Shown here piece by piece: positions 11,243 to 24,339 of a DNA stretch of 64,000 nucleotides. Origin of the DNA: Adiantum capillus-veneris. Lineage: Eukaryota; Streptophyta; Polypodiopsida; Polypodiales; Pteridaceae. The position numbers and the translations under genes were made by a program. Location of the stretch: contig CM043964.1 of the NCBI GenBank assembly GCA_014529385.2, positions 136,663,920-136,727,919 on the forward strand. The letters run 5' to 3'. The stretch's first letter is position 1. The number at the start of each line of letters is the position of its first letter. A model generated the notes under the pieces. The model saw nothing but the letters and a program-made list of their open reading frames with translations. It had not been told where the DNA came from and did no database searches.

Positions 11243-13566
11243 AAGGGTTTTTTTTTTTAATAAATCTTGGTCACTTATAGAGACCACAAACTGAAATCAG
11301 ATAGTCTACTAGATTAAGAATTGGGCAGCTCATCAACCTACAATGATCCAACCTTAACCAAACTTTGCTAGGATACTAAAATTAACATTTGAAAGAAGTT
11401 CATAAAGTCAAATTCTCACCAAGTCTAGATCTTTAGGGAAATACTGGAATATTGTTCATAGGGGAGTATCTAAATTGACAAGGTTGTACACACACTTGAT
11501 TACTTTCTAGATCCTCAAGATTGGGCCAAAAATACCCCTAGAGGTCAAGTTATAGCCAAAACAAGGTTTTAGGGTAAAAATGACCTTTGTAGATTTCAGA
11601 CCTTGATTAGGAGATTTCTCCTTTCTCAAAAATAGGTCCTATACAAAGTGTACATAAAGATTAGAAATACTACGATACAAAATTGAATTTTGTTTGCAAA
11701 TTTGGGGCATTGATGGAGACACTGGTGCTTAGGAGTAGATTGGAGCTAGATAAACTACTACTTATTGTTGTTGAATACTTATTGTTGATGAATACTTGGT
11801 AGCCGAGCAAGAAATGTCAACTTTAAAGTTAGATGGGAATTTGTAAAATTTATGAACCTTAGGTCAAGCTAAGTGCTAGGAAACTAGGTTTAGTAGTGAG
11901 ATTTGAAGAGTAAAGCTTCAAAAGAAGAGAGTTTCAACCAAGGGGAAAGATTGTCAATAATCTTGGAAGAGGATTTTGAGTTATACTCTAACACTGGTTC
12001 CAAACTTGCGTGAGGGCAGTCAACTAATTCTGGAATTGAGATGACTACTAAGTATTTGAGTGGGATCTCATGCTACATGTAGGATGAGGATCGAGCTCAC
12101 ATTTATATAGATCTATTGGATGAATATGTAGTCTAAATTGATGACCACGATGTTGAGTTTTAGCCACAATTATTGACTCAAAAATGAGAGGATTATTGCA
12201 CTAAGGGTCATAGGTTCCTTGAAGGATCACAAAAATATCAATGCTTGGGAAAACCAATAGTACCAATAGTGCCATGAGAATCCACCTCTTCAGCTGGTTT
12301 AGTTGTCTATGTGCTATCATCTTTAAGAATTTCCACCAGATGAAAAACAATTATGAGATCTGAAGAGTTTAACATTTGGACAATGGAGTTCAACTAACTT
12401 ATTTTTGAATGGCATGGAACCCTAAGCTTGGACCTCTCAAAGAGAGTAAAATCATCTATGCCTTTAAAATGGATTAAGGGGCAATGCTACTAAAAAACTT
12501 ATTTAACAATGGGTTTAACTTAATGAGAGACTATGAAATTGAAGAAACCAAATACCAAGCTCTTTTGACCAAGAAATGGCTACCTAACAAGACCCCATAG
12601 GTTCACATATCTCTTTTGGGAGCACAACATGAAATAGGGTCCTACTAAACACAATCAAAGGGGAATGATGAGCAAGATTAGATACAAGGAGGGTTAGACA
12701 CACATATTTCCAAAAGTGGGTTAAAAAATACAATGAAAGTCGAGATCCTTATGATCATCGAGTTACCTTTGAACAAGTATTGTGAGCAAAGAAAGCATTG
12801 GGAGAAACTTGGACTCATTTTTGGGCCTTGTAAGAAGTTCCACATCAGCTTAGAGAGAGAAAATAAAAATGTTAAATAGTACATTTTCCGTGATATTTTT
12901 TTGCACCAATAAAAAGCCAAAATGACATTCTTTGTTAGGTAGCCATCATCTTTATCATTCTTATCCTTTGGTCCCTTGTCAGGAATCCAACTAGCCGTAT
13001 GACTAATGATTTGAAATGCCAACCTACAAACGTTCCCTCCAAAAACTTAAGCTACAGGAACTCTAACATGAGACTACAGCCTTCCCTCCCTGAACTTGAG
13101 ATATTTCATCAATTTTGAGTGTCTGTCTATCTCTCTATCAACTCTAGGAATGGAGAACGCTTATTTTTTTTATGAAAACACCAATTTGAACTTGCAATCC
13201 TCAACCCCTTCATCTTCAACACTTACCCAAAGAAAGAACACACATCACCTTCACGTTGATGTATTGCAAGAGTACGCACCATTGCAGAAACATAGAAGGG
13301 AGTCTTCCTTATCTCAACAAGAGAAAGAACTTAGATTTGGATTTGTGGACTGATGGATCTATTTATCCAAAGGATCCTATAACAAATGTGCCGCCTCCCT
13401 TTTCTAATATCACTAACCTTTTACATTTCACAAGCGATGGCAAGGATGGGCGATTGGGCTACATTGAACATCTGCAAATGCAAGGATTGAATGCAGAAAA
13501 GCAAAGAGACTTCATAGCAATAGAGAACATGCAGCTGAAGAAACTTAATGAGGCATGCACTTAGAA

Positions 13567-13634
13567 GATTTTATCAAACAAAGAGACAATTCAAAGCCTT
13601 GATTTTATCAAACAAAGAGACAATTCAAAGCCTT
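13567..13634 (+). repeat. Perfect 34-bp tandem duplication
   Basis: The unit beginning GATTTTATCAAACAAAGAGA occurs at 13,567-13,600 and again at 13,601-13,634 with no mismatch. It has no coding context. Confidence 0.9.
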
Positions 13635-16312
13635 GAGAAGAAGATCACAACTTTGGTGAGAAAGACACCATGCTTGGGAGTTGGAAAAGAAAACAAGATC
13701 TTTGCAACATAGAGAATATGAAGATTGGTAGTGGTGGCCTGAAAAAAATGAATACGAGTTTGTTTCTAGTTTTGTATCTTATATATATGCTTTACACTTT
13801 CTTATTATGGATCATGATGCATGGTGCTATCTTTGTAGGTCTTTGCTACATCCAAACTGAAATGGAGTAGGTTCTAATGCTGGAGTACATCATAGCCGTC
13901 TAGTTTCAAAACAAGCACTTGAAGAGATGATAAGTCTGAAAAAAATCTAGAAATTGAAAGGGAGGCTCCTTACTTCGTTCATGAAGGAGAAGTGGTCGGA
14001 ACCAATGGAAGTGCAAGCAATACTTGATGAGGGTGGCATCTGCAGGTGGGATACAGGGCACTCTTCAAAGCATTAACTAAAAAGTCTCAAAATAAATTAC
14101 AAAGAGGGTCATTGCTACCAAAGCCATCACATGTAAAGGTTGTACATCGGTACATAAACAATGAGGTTGTTTGAGAAACTTGGATTATCATTCCATATCG
14201 AAGCAAAAATCTTAGGCAAGGGGGGTAGAGAGGTATAATGTAATGAGCATAACAATCTTTTTTTTAATCTTGAAGCATTGCAAAGGTATGTAGTTCACTT
14301 CTTTGATATAAGTCAAGAGGAGTGCAATGGGGTTCTTAAGTTTTCTTTGAAGCCCAACGAGTGCGAGGTCTTGAAGGACAAGAAGCTAGAGAGAGTCACC
14401 ATTACCCTCATGAATAGAGCTTTGGATCCATCAATAACAAAAGAGGACCCATGATACTTCAGCGTGCATTCCAAAAACAATATCTTGACATGGATCATTT
14501 GATTTATACTTAGTTCAATCCATAATAACAAAAATGTTACATGTATAGTTCTTGGTACATTCCTATTTTTAAATATATGTTGATAAGGCAGACTTTTAAA
14601 TCCTCCATTGGGTTTTTAGTCAAACCCATATTCCTTCTATCATCAGTGAATAAAGAAATGGAGGTGTGCTTTTAGTGGAAGGATTTTATGACTATACAGT
14701 CGAATGGCACATGGCATGTGACTTAAAGACTCTTAACACACAGTGTAGTTGTGAAAAAATCATGCTTATACTGCATGGTTGATGCACAATCTCTTGAGAG
14801 TGTGCAATGGAGTACAAATCCCAACAAACATCTTCAAGATAAATCTTTTCGACCAGTGCTTGATATTCCTCTGAGTAGAGCATATGTACACTCCATGCAC
14901 TTCGTATAATAATTGAAAAGGTGGTTCATTTGTACATTTGTTTTGCATGGACCTTAAAGCCAGAGAGTGAGTCAAAAAAGAGTCATCAAATCATTAGAGG
15001 GAGTGCTCTTCAACATTGTTTTGCATGGAGGCAATGTCAAAATTGAAGAGGACCCTAAGATGTCTCAAGGTTGTTACAAGGATGTAGGAAAGCATCAATA
15101 GGCGTCATGAAGGCCTGAAGGTTTCTTGGGTTTAGCCTCAAAGACTTTGATAGAGAGAAGTGAAGAAACCTATTTAGCAAATGGAAATAGTTACACAAAG
15201 TGGTTAAAGAAAATTCTAGTGGTGGGGCAATCCAAAATAACAAGGCAAACATGTGGAAATCATTGGATAAAATTTTCCACTACGTTGAGTAGCATTCATG
15301 GGCCAAAAGTAAGCTCACATCATTTCAAGTAGCCTTGCTGGATTGGAAGAAGGCATACCTGGCAGGGTGGGGTGGGCAACATATCACTCATTACATGGTG
15401 AGTTAACATTCTCCATATGCAAACCATACTTAAAACTATACTCTACTTACCATTTTGTTTTATTCCAATGCATCACATACCATGGTCTGTATTTTGCCAA
15501 GGCATACGGCTTATTGTCAATATGGTCTACACAAGGCATGGAAAAGACCCACTGCATGGCAAGAACAAGTTACTTTAAGCACACCAGACACATGGGAGGT
15601 AAGGATAGAGCCAATAGCCTACTAGAGTTTCACCAACAGACTTATAGACGACTTGTTCATAAGGCAAGGTAGAAGGAGATTCTTAAGAGCTCATAAATTA
15701 CATGCTCTTTATAACACATGCACAAAGAAAAAAAGAAAAGGGCTTGGGGAAACTCAACTGTAGGGGAGCACCATGCAAGGTGGCGGAAATCATGAGTCCA
15801 TAGAAAGAGAAGATGGACCTGATCCCATCATTTTTATCCTCTTTGATGCACCTCCTTCTTCCTCATTGTGTACCTCTTTGATGTCCTCAGAGGAACTCTT
15901 TTCTCTGTTGATGGAAGCATCCCCGTGAGCATCAAGCGTCTTCTTTCCCTTAGAAACAAAACCAGGCGAATAAGGGCCTTAATATTCCACCAAGGCCCAT
16001 ATTTGCTTGGTTCTGGCCCAAGTGCTATTTTCAATAAAATTCACATTATACCCATGTTATTTCGGCACAAATGAAGTGAATAGTGAGCCTAGAGAATCCC
16101 TGAGGGTCTCTTTTTGCTGGCCCGCTTGTTGAGGACATAACCGATCATGCGATGAGAGTCAGAACCAGGTGAACAAGGGACTGAACAAGGCCCATATTTA
16201 CTTGGTTCCGACCCATGTGTTGAGGTCATAAAAGTTCCTTGTTATAATCATAACATGTTTTAATTTTTGCTCTTTAAAAATACGCTAAAGGCCGTTTTTT
16301 TGTGAGCACTGG

Positions 16313-16613
16313 TGTTAACCCTCACGCACATTCCTATCACCTAAGACGGACGCGTATTATTTATTTGGTAGATTCAGGTACCGGGCTTGTTGGTCCAATA
16401 GGAAAAAGGTAAGAGTGATCACCAATGAGAGGTGCACTCTAACTGGAATATTCAAGGGATTAGTTGGCTAAGCATGGGTGCCCAAGTGTGAATGGGGCGA
16501 GCTCATATAAAAGTCAACTAAACCTAAAATTCACTCATTCTTTCATTTGTGCAATTGAAGAGTGCTCTTGCTCCATCTCCATCTTTTTCTTCTTCATCTC
16601 CATGTGTGTGTAT

Positions 16614-16701
<88 letters not shown>

Positions 16702-16938
16702 TCAAGCATTGCAATGACGGCACGGTGATGGTGAAGCGGTTGAGCGCGGTGTAGCGGTGGCTCCTTCTTCTTCGCGACGAGGAATCCTCCACGACAGCAA
16801 GCATAGAGAGGTGAGTGACACATCATCGTCATCTTTGAGCTTACTAGTTTAGGCTAGCTACATGCTTGGAGCCATTTGTGGCTCGCATACAGTGTATTGG
16901 CAAGTTCCTTGCATTGACACGTGCGACAGACGCGCACA
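16313..16938 (+). repeat. 5' LTR of element B
   Basis: It begins TGTTAACCCTCACGC and ends GCGCACA just before the primer site. The first part is repeated at 24,340-24,613. It contains a TATA-like ATATAAAAG at about 16,505 and a long GA microsatellite. Confidence 0.8.
16618..16698 (+). repeat. (GA)n microsatellite, about 40 repeats
   Basis: A perfect GA run of 81 bases lies in the downstream part of the 5' LTR. The 3' LTR copy is cut off by the CACTA insertion before this point, so the two cannot be compared. Confidence 0.95.
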
Positions 16939-16942
16939 TTTT

Positions 16943-16960
16943 TGGTGCCGCTGTCGGGGA
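16943..16960 (+). promoter_or_regulatory. tRNA-Asp type primer binding site of element B
   Basis: TGGTGCCGCTGTCGGGGA lies four bases after the LTR end. It resembles TGGCGCCGTTGCCGGGGA, the complement of the 3' end of plant tRNA-Asp used by many gypsy-like elements, with three transitions. Confidence 0.75.
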
Positions 16961-17670
16961 AATGCCATACACTAAGCTTGAATGACACTCTGTGCTTCTT
17001 TGTGGTGCAGGGAAGGTAGCAACGGAAGGTGTGTGTGTTGAGAAGATGGCGTTTGTTTTGCTGCTGTGTATTATTTTGTTAATAAGGAATTGAAAGGTAC
17101 TATGTTTTCTTTGTTAATAAGGTTTTGAAAGGTACTGTGTTTTCTCTGTGATAAGGTGTTAGTATTAAGGTTGTAGATCCATAATGTTAGTTTTGTGTAA
17201 AGTACAGTAAGTAGTTCTGCTAGCTAGTGAGTTGCTGTAGTAGTGTGTTGGTGTGTAACATTAGTTGTATTAGTTGTAAGTAGGTAGGTTAGGTGTGTGT
17301 GTGCTGGCACGCACAACGCGTCCGCGGTGACCTTATCCCCCCCCAAAAAAATTAAAGGTAGGATCGGGATCGAGAATATGCCCTAGACCCAAGCCCAAGA
17401 TCACGCTTAGGTTCAAACCTCAGTCGCCCTTTCAAATTATGTATTTTAGCCTCACACATAGCTAAAAATCGACCTTTTTGAGGACCAACGGAGCTTCAAG
17501 TGACCAAACGTTGTGCTGTAAAGCACACCGCGACCCTCTGAGTGATATGCTCTTTTCAAACTATCACACACTTTAATAAAAAAAATTGATCATTAAAAAA
17601 CATTAAAAAACATCAAAAAATGAATGAAATTAGACGCCTTAAAAAGTAGGCAGTTAACCTTCGAGGTTAT

Positions 17671-19715
17671 TTGCCGATGCTTGTAGGGTGCCAAAGACAT
17701 ATGCATCTGTGCTCTGGTCGTGTGCTAGAGGCCGAGAAACTAGAGAGCATTTTGACTTACGCGAGTTCTCAATATCCACCTACCTTAGGTTCCGGGCCCT
17801 TGGCGGGGACCCAAGGTAGTACAAACCAAGACCCAAACATAGCGGCTAGTGACTCTTCCTGTGACTACAATGTCATGGAGGATTTCCCAATGCCTAATCC
17901 CGATAGATCAAGCCAAGACATGCATGGCATGGGCCCACGGCCGGGCCGAGCGTGCTTAGCCGCTTGAAGGAAACCTTTAGTAGAGCCACTCGCTCCGAAC
18001 ATGGAGGTAATGATGTAAATGAGGGGGGTCGGGAAGTAAATTCTCCATTCATGACCAACGTAGACCCTATGCCCTTAGAGAGTGTGCATGTGAATACTTC
18101 ATTCACTACATCCCCTGACTCTTCAAAGCTATTCCCCTCCGAGGTCATATTACCTGATGGTAGAAGCCTTGCCGAAGTGCAAGTGGTTGAGCGATATATC
18201 ATTGCGGCTAGGGAAAAGGAAATCGAGAGCTTACGCAAGGCAGAGCAACGAAGAAAGTTAAAAGTGAAAGCCCCTATGTCAATATCCTTGCCAGGAGAGC
18301 AATCAAGTGCTCATGACTTAGCAACTGCTAAGGGCCAACCCCTAGAAAGCAACATTGCATCTAGCTCAAAGGACACCCCTAGCACCTCAATCCTAGATGG
18401 AGCGTTCTTAAATGAGAACTGGGAGTACGAACTACAAACGGAAACTTTAACCGGCCTATACATAGGTCACACCTATCACGTGGACTGGTTAGATGTCCTA
18501 CAATTCACAATGGGTGCTACTTGTGTGGAGGATCAACAACAAAGAGTTTTTTGAGGCCATCCATAGGGGCATTGAGTTAGAGAGATAGAACAAGGGGATC
18601 AACATGCCTTCAACGGGTCTCATGAGATTCTTGGATACAAGAAAGGCTAAACAACCGACCTTATCGCAAATGGAGACTCCCTTGGTAAGTCCGATGGATC
18701 CTCCATATGTTGTTTCGCCAGGGGTCTCAGTGCAATCTGAGCCCACAAGTGATAGCTTTACCTTTCCAAGTCTAGCTCATCTTTCCCTTGATGACACCAC
18801 GGCTACCATGACTACCCCAATGATGGGCAAGCCAAGAAACACGCCATGGACCTCATTTGTTAGTAAAGCACCGCTACATGGTAGCTCAATGCCTGCAACA
18901 GTACCTACAAGTGTGTACCAATCATATACACCCATGGGTCCTCGTACTCATGTAGTCCCTACCCCTCCCATTGTTTCAACAACCTATGCTCCACAACCAC
19001 GACACCCAAGTTCTTATTTCCATGGGACCATACCAGCTAGCATTAGCATGTCACATCCGATGTCGGCTATGCCTAGGGCCACACATATGAACTTTGGACT
19101 CCCACATGGCACAACAACATACCAAATGTGGAATCCAAGGGCTTCCTATGTGCCAAGCCCAATGCCAATACCTACTCCACATGTAGTCTCTAGAGCACCT
19201 CCACCCACAGTTCCCGCTCCCTTAGGTGACTTGGCAACATTTTCTCAAGCTATCGGTCGATATATTGCTGAGAATATGCGTAACAAGCCTGATAGAGAGG
19301 CTAGAAGTAAGGTAGTACAAATAGCCAAGCTCACACAAAAATTTAGTGGAGACGAGGATGTGAGAACCATATCAAAGTGTTTAAACAAATATGTGATTCT
19401 CTAGGAGAACACAATGACTTGCATAAGAGTAATGCTTCAAGCTTAACCTTAAGTGGGAAGGCAAGGGATTGGTATAGAACCCTAAGGGTGGAAGAAAAAA
19501 CGATTTACCCTACTCTTAGGAGATTGTTCTTGAAAGAATACTTACGAGAGGGAGTACTTTGGGGTGTAGCCTCTCAGCTCCAGAAAGCCCAACGAGAGAA
19601 AGGAGAGTCGGTGAGAGACTTTATTAGTCGCTTAAAGCATTTGAATTCTCGTTGTAATCCAAATGAACGCTTCAACAATAACCAATTGCTTGATAGATTC
19701 ATTAGGGAATTATGA
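17671..19715 (+). pseudogene. Gag (N-terminal and core) of element B, frameshifted
   Basis: Open pieces at 17,671-17,967, 17,952-18,554, 18,604-19,404 and 19,377-19,715 overlap or abut in alternating frames and make one decayed Gag. The middle is a Pro/Thr/Met-rich region without a fold. The last piece is the retrotransposon_gag core, with ARDWYRTLRV, TLRRLFLKEYLR, REKGESVRDFISRLKHL and LLDRFIREL. An in-frame TGA at 19,713-19,715 interrupts the protein, which continues in the same frame at least to 21,026. Gag would package element RNA into particles. Because pol is absent here, RT and integrase would have to come from a related element. Confidence 0.7.
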
Positions 19716-21026
19716 CATGAGGATATCTACAATGGCCTAGTCATTAGAGGTATCACCACTTGGGAAGTAGTCACCACCAATGCGATCCAATTGGAGGATA
19801 ATTTAATGATTCAAGGAGAAAGAGTCTCTGTTGAGCCTAAATCTATTAGCTCGCAAGCATCGGGGCATCAACCAATGACCCTAAAGCCTATTGCTAAGGA
19901 GCCAAAAATATCTAAGATGAATTTAGCAGATCTTACCAAGGCTATTCAAGAGAGTCTTAGAGACAATTGTGCTCTGCAAAACAATCATATGTATCCAAGA
20001 AGGGAGCAACAATGGTGCTCAGTATGCTATGGACCGCATAGTACTAGTGAATGCCCTACTTTTAGAGTAAAATTCAATGGGAACTGCAATGCCTGTGGGA
20101 GGTATGGTCATCAAGCTAAGGATTGCATAGTATTTAAGCACGCGATGGCCAATAGACCAACCTTAGCATGGACAGACACACCTCGAGTGTCTACATTGAT
20201 GCCAGCACAACACATGGTCCCTAGGGCCCAAAATGTTGTTCAAACAACACCTTTACCACCTCTAGTGCTAGGACCACAACCACCACATCCGAGAATCACT
20301 TCTGAGAATCAAGTGGGTTGTGAGTCATCTATTGCTTGTTTGGAAGGCTGTGAGGAAGATATAGATCCTAATATTGCCTATGGGATAGATGTGCTTGAAG
20401 AAAGTCCACAATACTACATGGAGGACTATTGGGGACAAGTCAAACCTGTCTATCAAGTAGATGCTCTTGCAACAAGAGGCCAAAATATCAATTAAACTGC
20501 TAAGAGACTGCCTCTTCAATGCTATGAGTGTGGAGGTCCACATCGTGTAGCCGAGTGTCCTATTAGGCTACAAAAGAACGTCACACTAATGCAAACCAAT
20601 CAAGCTAGCACGTCTACAATGCCAATACTCATGTGTAATCGGTGTGGCATAGATCATTTGATTGCCCAATGTCCAAATAATCTAAATGCACCGAAGACCA
20701 CGCCATTAAACTTGATTGAGGTTACCGAGGAGCCATCACAAAGTACAACTGTGGTACCAGTAAACATACTCACACAATCTATGCTCCAAAAACAAAATTA
20801 TATTCTTGAGGAAAGAGATACAGCATCAATTGCCCAATCTCAAAAAAAGAAGAAAACACGAAGGAAGAGATCGGAAAAAGCAGCGAAGTCAGAACCCAGT
20901 TCAAAGACCAACATAGGGACTGGTGACGACCCCGTATATATGAACGACACTGAAGAGGATTCTGATTCAGGTGAAACCATGGAGACCAAAATGACCACTA
21001 AGATAGAAACCAACAACAGCACATAA
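19716..21026 (+). pseudogene. Gag C-terminal region with four CCHC-type zinc knuckles, element B
   Basis: This continues the frame of the Gag core after the TGA at 19,713. Four Cys/His clusters follow in order: CSVCYGPHSTSECP (about 20,017), CNACGRYGHQAKDC (about 20,081), CYECGGPHRVAECP (about 20,521) and CNRCGIDHLIAQCP (about 20,636). A TAA at 20,493-20,495 separates the second from the third. The second has the standard C-x2-C-x4-H-x4-C spacing. The others have a three-residue gap before the His. The C-terminus is a Lys/Arg-rich stretch (QKKKKTRRKRSEKAAK), then an acidic end. Most plant Gag proteins carry one or two knuckles, so four is unusual. The role would be nucleic-acid binding. Confidence 0.7.
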
Positions 21027-21091
21027 GACAAAAACGAGAGGCTAACCTTGGAGTTATAGATGCATTCCACGTTGAAATCGACAAGGATTGG

Positions 21092-21470
21092 TTGGACTCT
21101 GACACACCTCTACGATACCCTATTGAGCTAAGCAGCACCTATGGAAAAGTGCTATATAATGCCTTATTGGACACGGGTGCTAAATATAATCTGCTAGCAT
21201 ATGGGGTGTGGTGTCAGTTAGGGAAGCCACCTCTATCTGAGAGTATTATCCAAGTCAGGGGTGTCAACAAGAAAAAACTTCGGTTTTTGGAATCTGGCAC
21301 ACTTCTGTCAGTTATGAAAATGGGGTTGTAGCTCAAATTTTTTTGGTCATGCCTGTTGGAACTATGGAGGGTAATATAAACCTAGGACGCACGTGGATGA
21401 TAGCCACCAAATGCACTATTGATTGGGGGACAGGGGGTGTCAAAACACAAAAACTAACTCTTAGCTCTGC
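21092..21470 (+). pseudogene. Retropepsin-like aspartic protease of element B
   Basis: The peptide VLYNALLDTGAKYNLL carries the Asp-Thr-Gly active site of retropepsins, here intact. About 70 residues further, in another frame (about 21,370-21,420), GNINLGRTWMIATK gives the C-terminal hydrophobic-Gly loop. A TAG at 21,329-21,331 and a frame change between the two parts break the gene. The start is not clear, because codons run in from upstream, and the ATG at 21,092 may be internal. A live enzyme would cut Gag. No RT frame follows, which sets this element apart from complete gypsy elements. Confidence 0.65.
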
Positions 21471-21629
21471 CACTCAAGCCATAGTCCCTGAGATATTGCC
21501 TCTTTAGGAAATAAAACCCAAAACATTTCATGTCCAAGAGGTTGAACCATATGTCCCCATAGCCCAACTCTCTAGAGCTCAACTGATGTAGTTGAAATAA
21601 AGCTTGAGACACACAAGACCCATCCCAAT

Positions 21630-22305
21630 ATAACAAAGAAAACATACAAGTGGGTCCCTAAAGCTTCGTTAGCAACCATAGCTAGTGCTAAAAGACAGGA
21701 GCCTGGTAAGAGACGTCCCATTTGCCCCAAGAAATGTAAAGAAACATTGCATTGGATTCCTAAAAAACTATTAGAAGCCCAAGGCTACTATAAAGGAAAT
21801 GATCAAATCTGGGTGCCAGAATGTAAATTGTGCTCTTACTTGTCACCGGGCCCATGTGAGCTCAATACTGTGGCTCCAAAACAAATTGAAGATCGCGGAA
21901 AGGAAAAAATCACGGAATGCTACACACCTACTCCAGAGCTACACACCTGCTCCAGAGCTAGTTTGGGTATCGAAGAAAGAACGATTTGTTCCACCTAGCC
22001 CAGAAACAGGGAAATCAAATGAAGCTTCTTGCTCTTTGTGTAGTTCCTATATGGAAATAGAAGCTTCAACACGACCTCCACATACCATTGTACATATCCA
22101 TACAAGAAAGAAAGAGTTTGCACCTCCCGTTGTAAGTTCACTGCCTACAACAATGTTGCAAATAAAATCATGGGAGAGTACCTTACCACCCTTGCAACTA
22201 GATGAAACGCATAGGGCGGTCAAAAACTATTGGTTAAAGCCTTCACCCATAACAACTTGGAAAAATTGGTTTCAAAAGGTGACGACATCATTCCAAAAGG
22301 TATGA
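21630..22305 (+). pseudogene. Tail of element B protein with W-x-P-K repeats
   Basis: Reading frames after the protease contain KTYKWVPKA (about 21,637), LHWIPKK (about 21,749), YYKGNDQIWVPE (about 21,788) and LVWVSKK (about 21,960). These form a series of Trp-Val/Ile-Pro-Lys motifs like the one in element A. Frames shift between 21,747-21,998 and 21,799-22,305. No known fold is evident. Its position after the protease and before the polypurine tract, in place of RT and integrase, suggests it is part of the Gag polyprotein. The function is not known. Confidence 0.45.
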
Positions 22306-22516
22306 TCTACCCATGGAAGGGGGGAGTGTTTGCTGACATCCATTATTCACTTGCTTCCCTCTCAACCTTCCTCCCTAGCCTCTCATTCTCCAATCTTATG
22401 GAATGTATATATAAAGCCTTATACTCACAAAAACAAGATAAAAAAGTAAAAGAGCAAGAGCCATAACATAAAATCATAAAAACACATTATGCACAAGAAC
22501 ACAACCCTTGTAATAT

Positions 22517-22975
22517 TTGCACTCTAACCATCATCTATTTGTATGTACAGATACAGCTAGTACTCTAGAGTCATCCACTCTTGCCTTGGGTGAGAGGTAC
22601 CCTCATTACTTTTCACAAATGTTTCACATGGTCTTTCTGGTGCCTGCTTATGAATGGGATTTGGTAGGTACACTAGCATGTGAGAGGAATTTTGAGGAGT
22701 TAGAACGACTGATACGTCTCTTGACCATGACTGATCCATACTTAGTAGAGAGTGTATCTCCCATTGCATAAGCCTATCCTTTTGACCAAGATGACTATAG
22801 GCGTCTAGTGACCTTCTTAGTAAACATCGGTGCCTCTGATGATGAAGAAGATTTACATGATTATACGGATGGCACATATGGTTTCACAGATGATGACTTT
22901 GTTTTTCTCGACGATGAGGATAGGGGTTTAGCCTTAGGGTTTTTCCCCAATCTCTACAATATCCTATTCCCTTGA
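22517..22975 (+). pseudogene. Unrecognised acidic reading frame near the 3' end of element B
   Basis: One frame stays open for 152 codons except for a TAA at 22,769-22,771, and ends at TGA 22,973-22,975. The N-terminal half is hydrophobic and aromatic (YPHYFSQMFHMVFLVPAYEW). The C-terminal half is strongly acidic (NIGASDDEEDLHDYTDG, then FTDDDFVFLDDED). Length and composition bias across the stop indicate former coding sequence, not chance. I do not recognise a family. It lies about 1.4 kb before the 3' LTR, where some plant LTR elements carry an extra gene. Confidence 0.45.
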
Positions 22976-22979
22976 CTCT

Positions 22980-24326
22980 CTAGGGGGAGTGCAAATAATT
23001 AGGTTAGGGTTCCTTATGTTTTTTAATTGTGTTCAATAAATGTTGGTAACTTTTCCCACTGATGTGCCTCCTAGAGGTATTCTTTGTGTTTCCTAGTGTG
23101 TATAGGAACGTGTTGCTATTGTTATGATTTGGACCTTCATGGAATATTTCTCTTGTTCACACTTCAAATCAAGCGCGACCATCAACACAAACAGGTGTTT
23201 CTTATCCATTAGCATTGCCCCTTATCTTTTTGCATCCATGTTTTTCTGCTTTAATTGTGAGTGGTAGCATAATATTCAACACATTTGCTTAGTATCAAAC
23301 ATTAAATTCAATGTAATTTTTGTCATAATCACTTGTCTAGGTTAAAAAATCAAGCAGTCCAACTAAACTAGTTTGACCAAGCTAGGTGTTAGAGATCTTC
23401 TCTTAATACCATGGGAAATGCCTTCCTATTAATCTATGGTTACTTAGGTTCTTAATCCGATTTACGCAGCATTGTGTGCAATGTACTAGGGATTAGTCCC
23501 TATTGACCTTTAGCTTAAGTATTATAAAGGGACTTTACTAGTGTGATGAGCATGGGAAGGGTAACAATGTTATATGGCCCCCCAAAGTTACAAAATTATA
23601 ATACTGAAAACGTACAAAAAAATTAAAATCAAAGTGCCACAATGTAAAATCTTAAGCTGGAAGAGAAGTCTCAGCTTGATTTGGTACTTTACTCACATGT
23701 ATCGCCTATGGTACTAGAACCCTAGAGATTCCCAGTGTGGGCGCTTTTCCTTGAAAAGCAAAAAACCCAAGGCATACAAAATAAGCACACACATCAAAAT
23801 TGAAACAATGCAAAAAGACTTTGGGGGGTCAAAGAAAAGGAAATAAGTCAGGCAATGATTTCATGAGCAATTCCTTTTATCGTAGCTTAACTACAAGGTC
23901 TTCTAGGTATAGCCTTTAGTCAGCCCTCGGATATGAAATACTTGGCTCTCGCGATTAAACAACTTAATTGACCAGAGAAAATTGAGAAGCGTGCCCATGG
24001 TATTAATAGTCGATCTTTAGTGCCTTTCGATCATTAAATTAATGATCCCAGACTTGTTTAATTTTTTACCTTTACAACTGTTTATGCATTTGATTATATT
24101 TTCATTTAATGTTTATTGCTGACAAATGGTTTAAAATTTTATTACCAATCAAATTATCTGCCTACAACTGCATATGCTTTTTAATTGTATATGAGAATAC
24201 AATTACTGTGCCAATGTTGTTTGATTTTGCAGTGACTGAAGAAGGCTAAGGACATTCATCTCAAATGCTCTTCCACCTCGACGAACGAGCTTCAACTCAA
24301 TAGCTTCCGAGGATGGAATCTACATC
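22980..24326. other. Non-coding 3' region of element B
   Basis: This is AT-rich sequence without a credible reading frame, ending in a polypurine tract. I see no repeat or RNA gene in it. Confidence 0.5.
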
Positions 24327-24339
24327 AGGAAGGGGGGCA
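24327..24339 (+). promoter_or_regulatory. Polypurine tract of element B
   Basis: The purine run AGGAAGGGGGGCA ends directly at the TG that opens the 3' LTR at 24,340. Confidence 0.8.

Larger units (their letters stand above)
10206..16312. other. Six kilobases of non-coding repeat-derived DNA
   Basis: I see no convincing gene on either strand: open stretches are under about 115 codons, overlap each other and lack known motifs. Local duplications are present at 11,074-11,242, 13,567-13,634 and 15,960-16,220. The last is a pair of about 60 bases sharing AAGGCCCATATTT and CTTGGTTC. Old decayed transposon sequence is the likely content. Confidence 0.5.

Noticed and set aside
12678-13022. 114-codon minus-strand frame
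   Set aside because: No recognisable domain and no neighbouring exon or transposon motif.
15343-15672. 109-codon plus-strand frame
   Set aside because: No motif, and unbiased composition. It lies in non-coding repeat-like DNA.
16464-16832. Open frames across the GA repeat (Arg-Glu and Ser-Leu runs)
   Set aside because: They arise because a dinucleotide repeat has no stop codon in any frame. No other coding signal is present.
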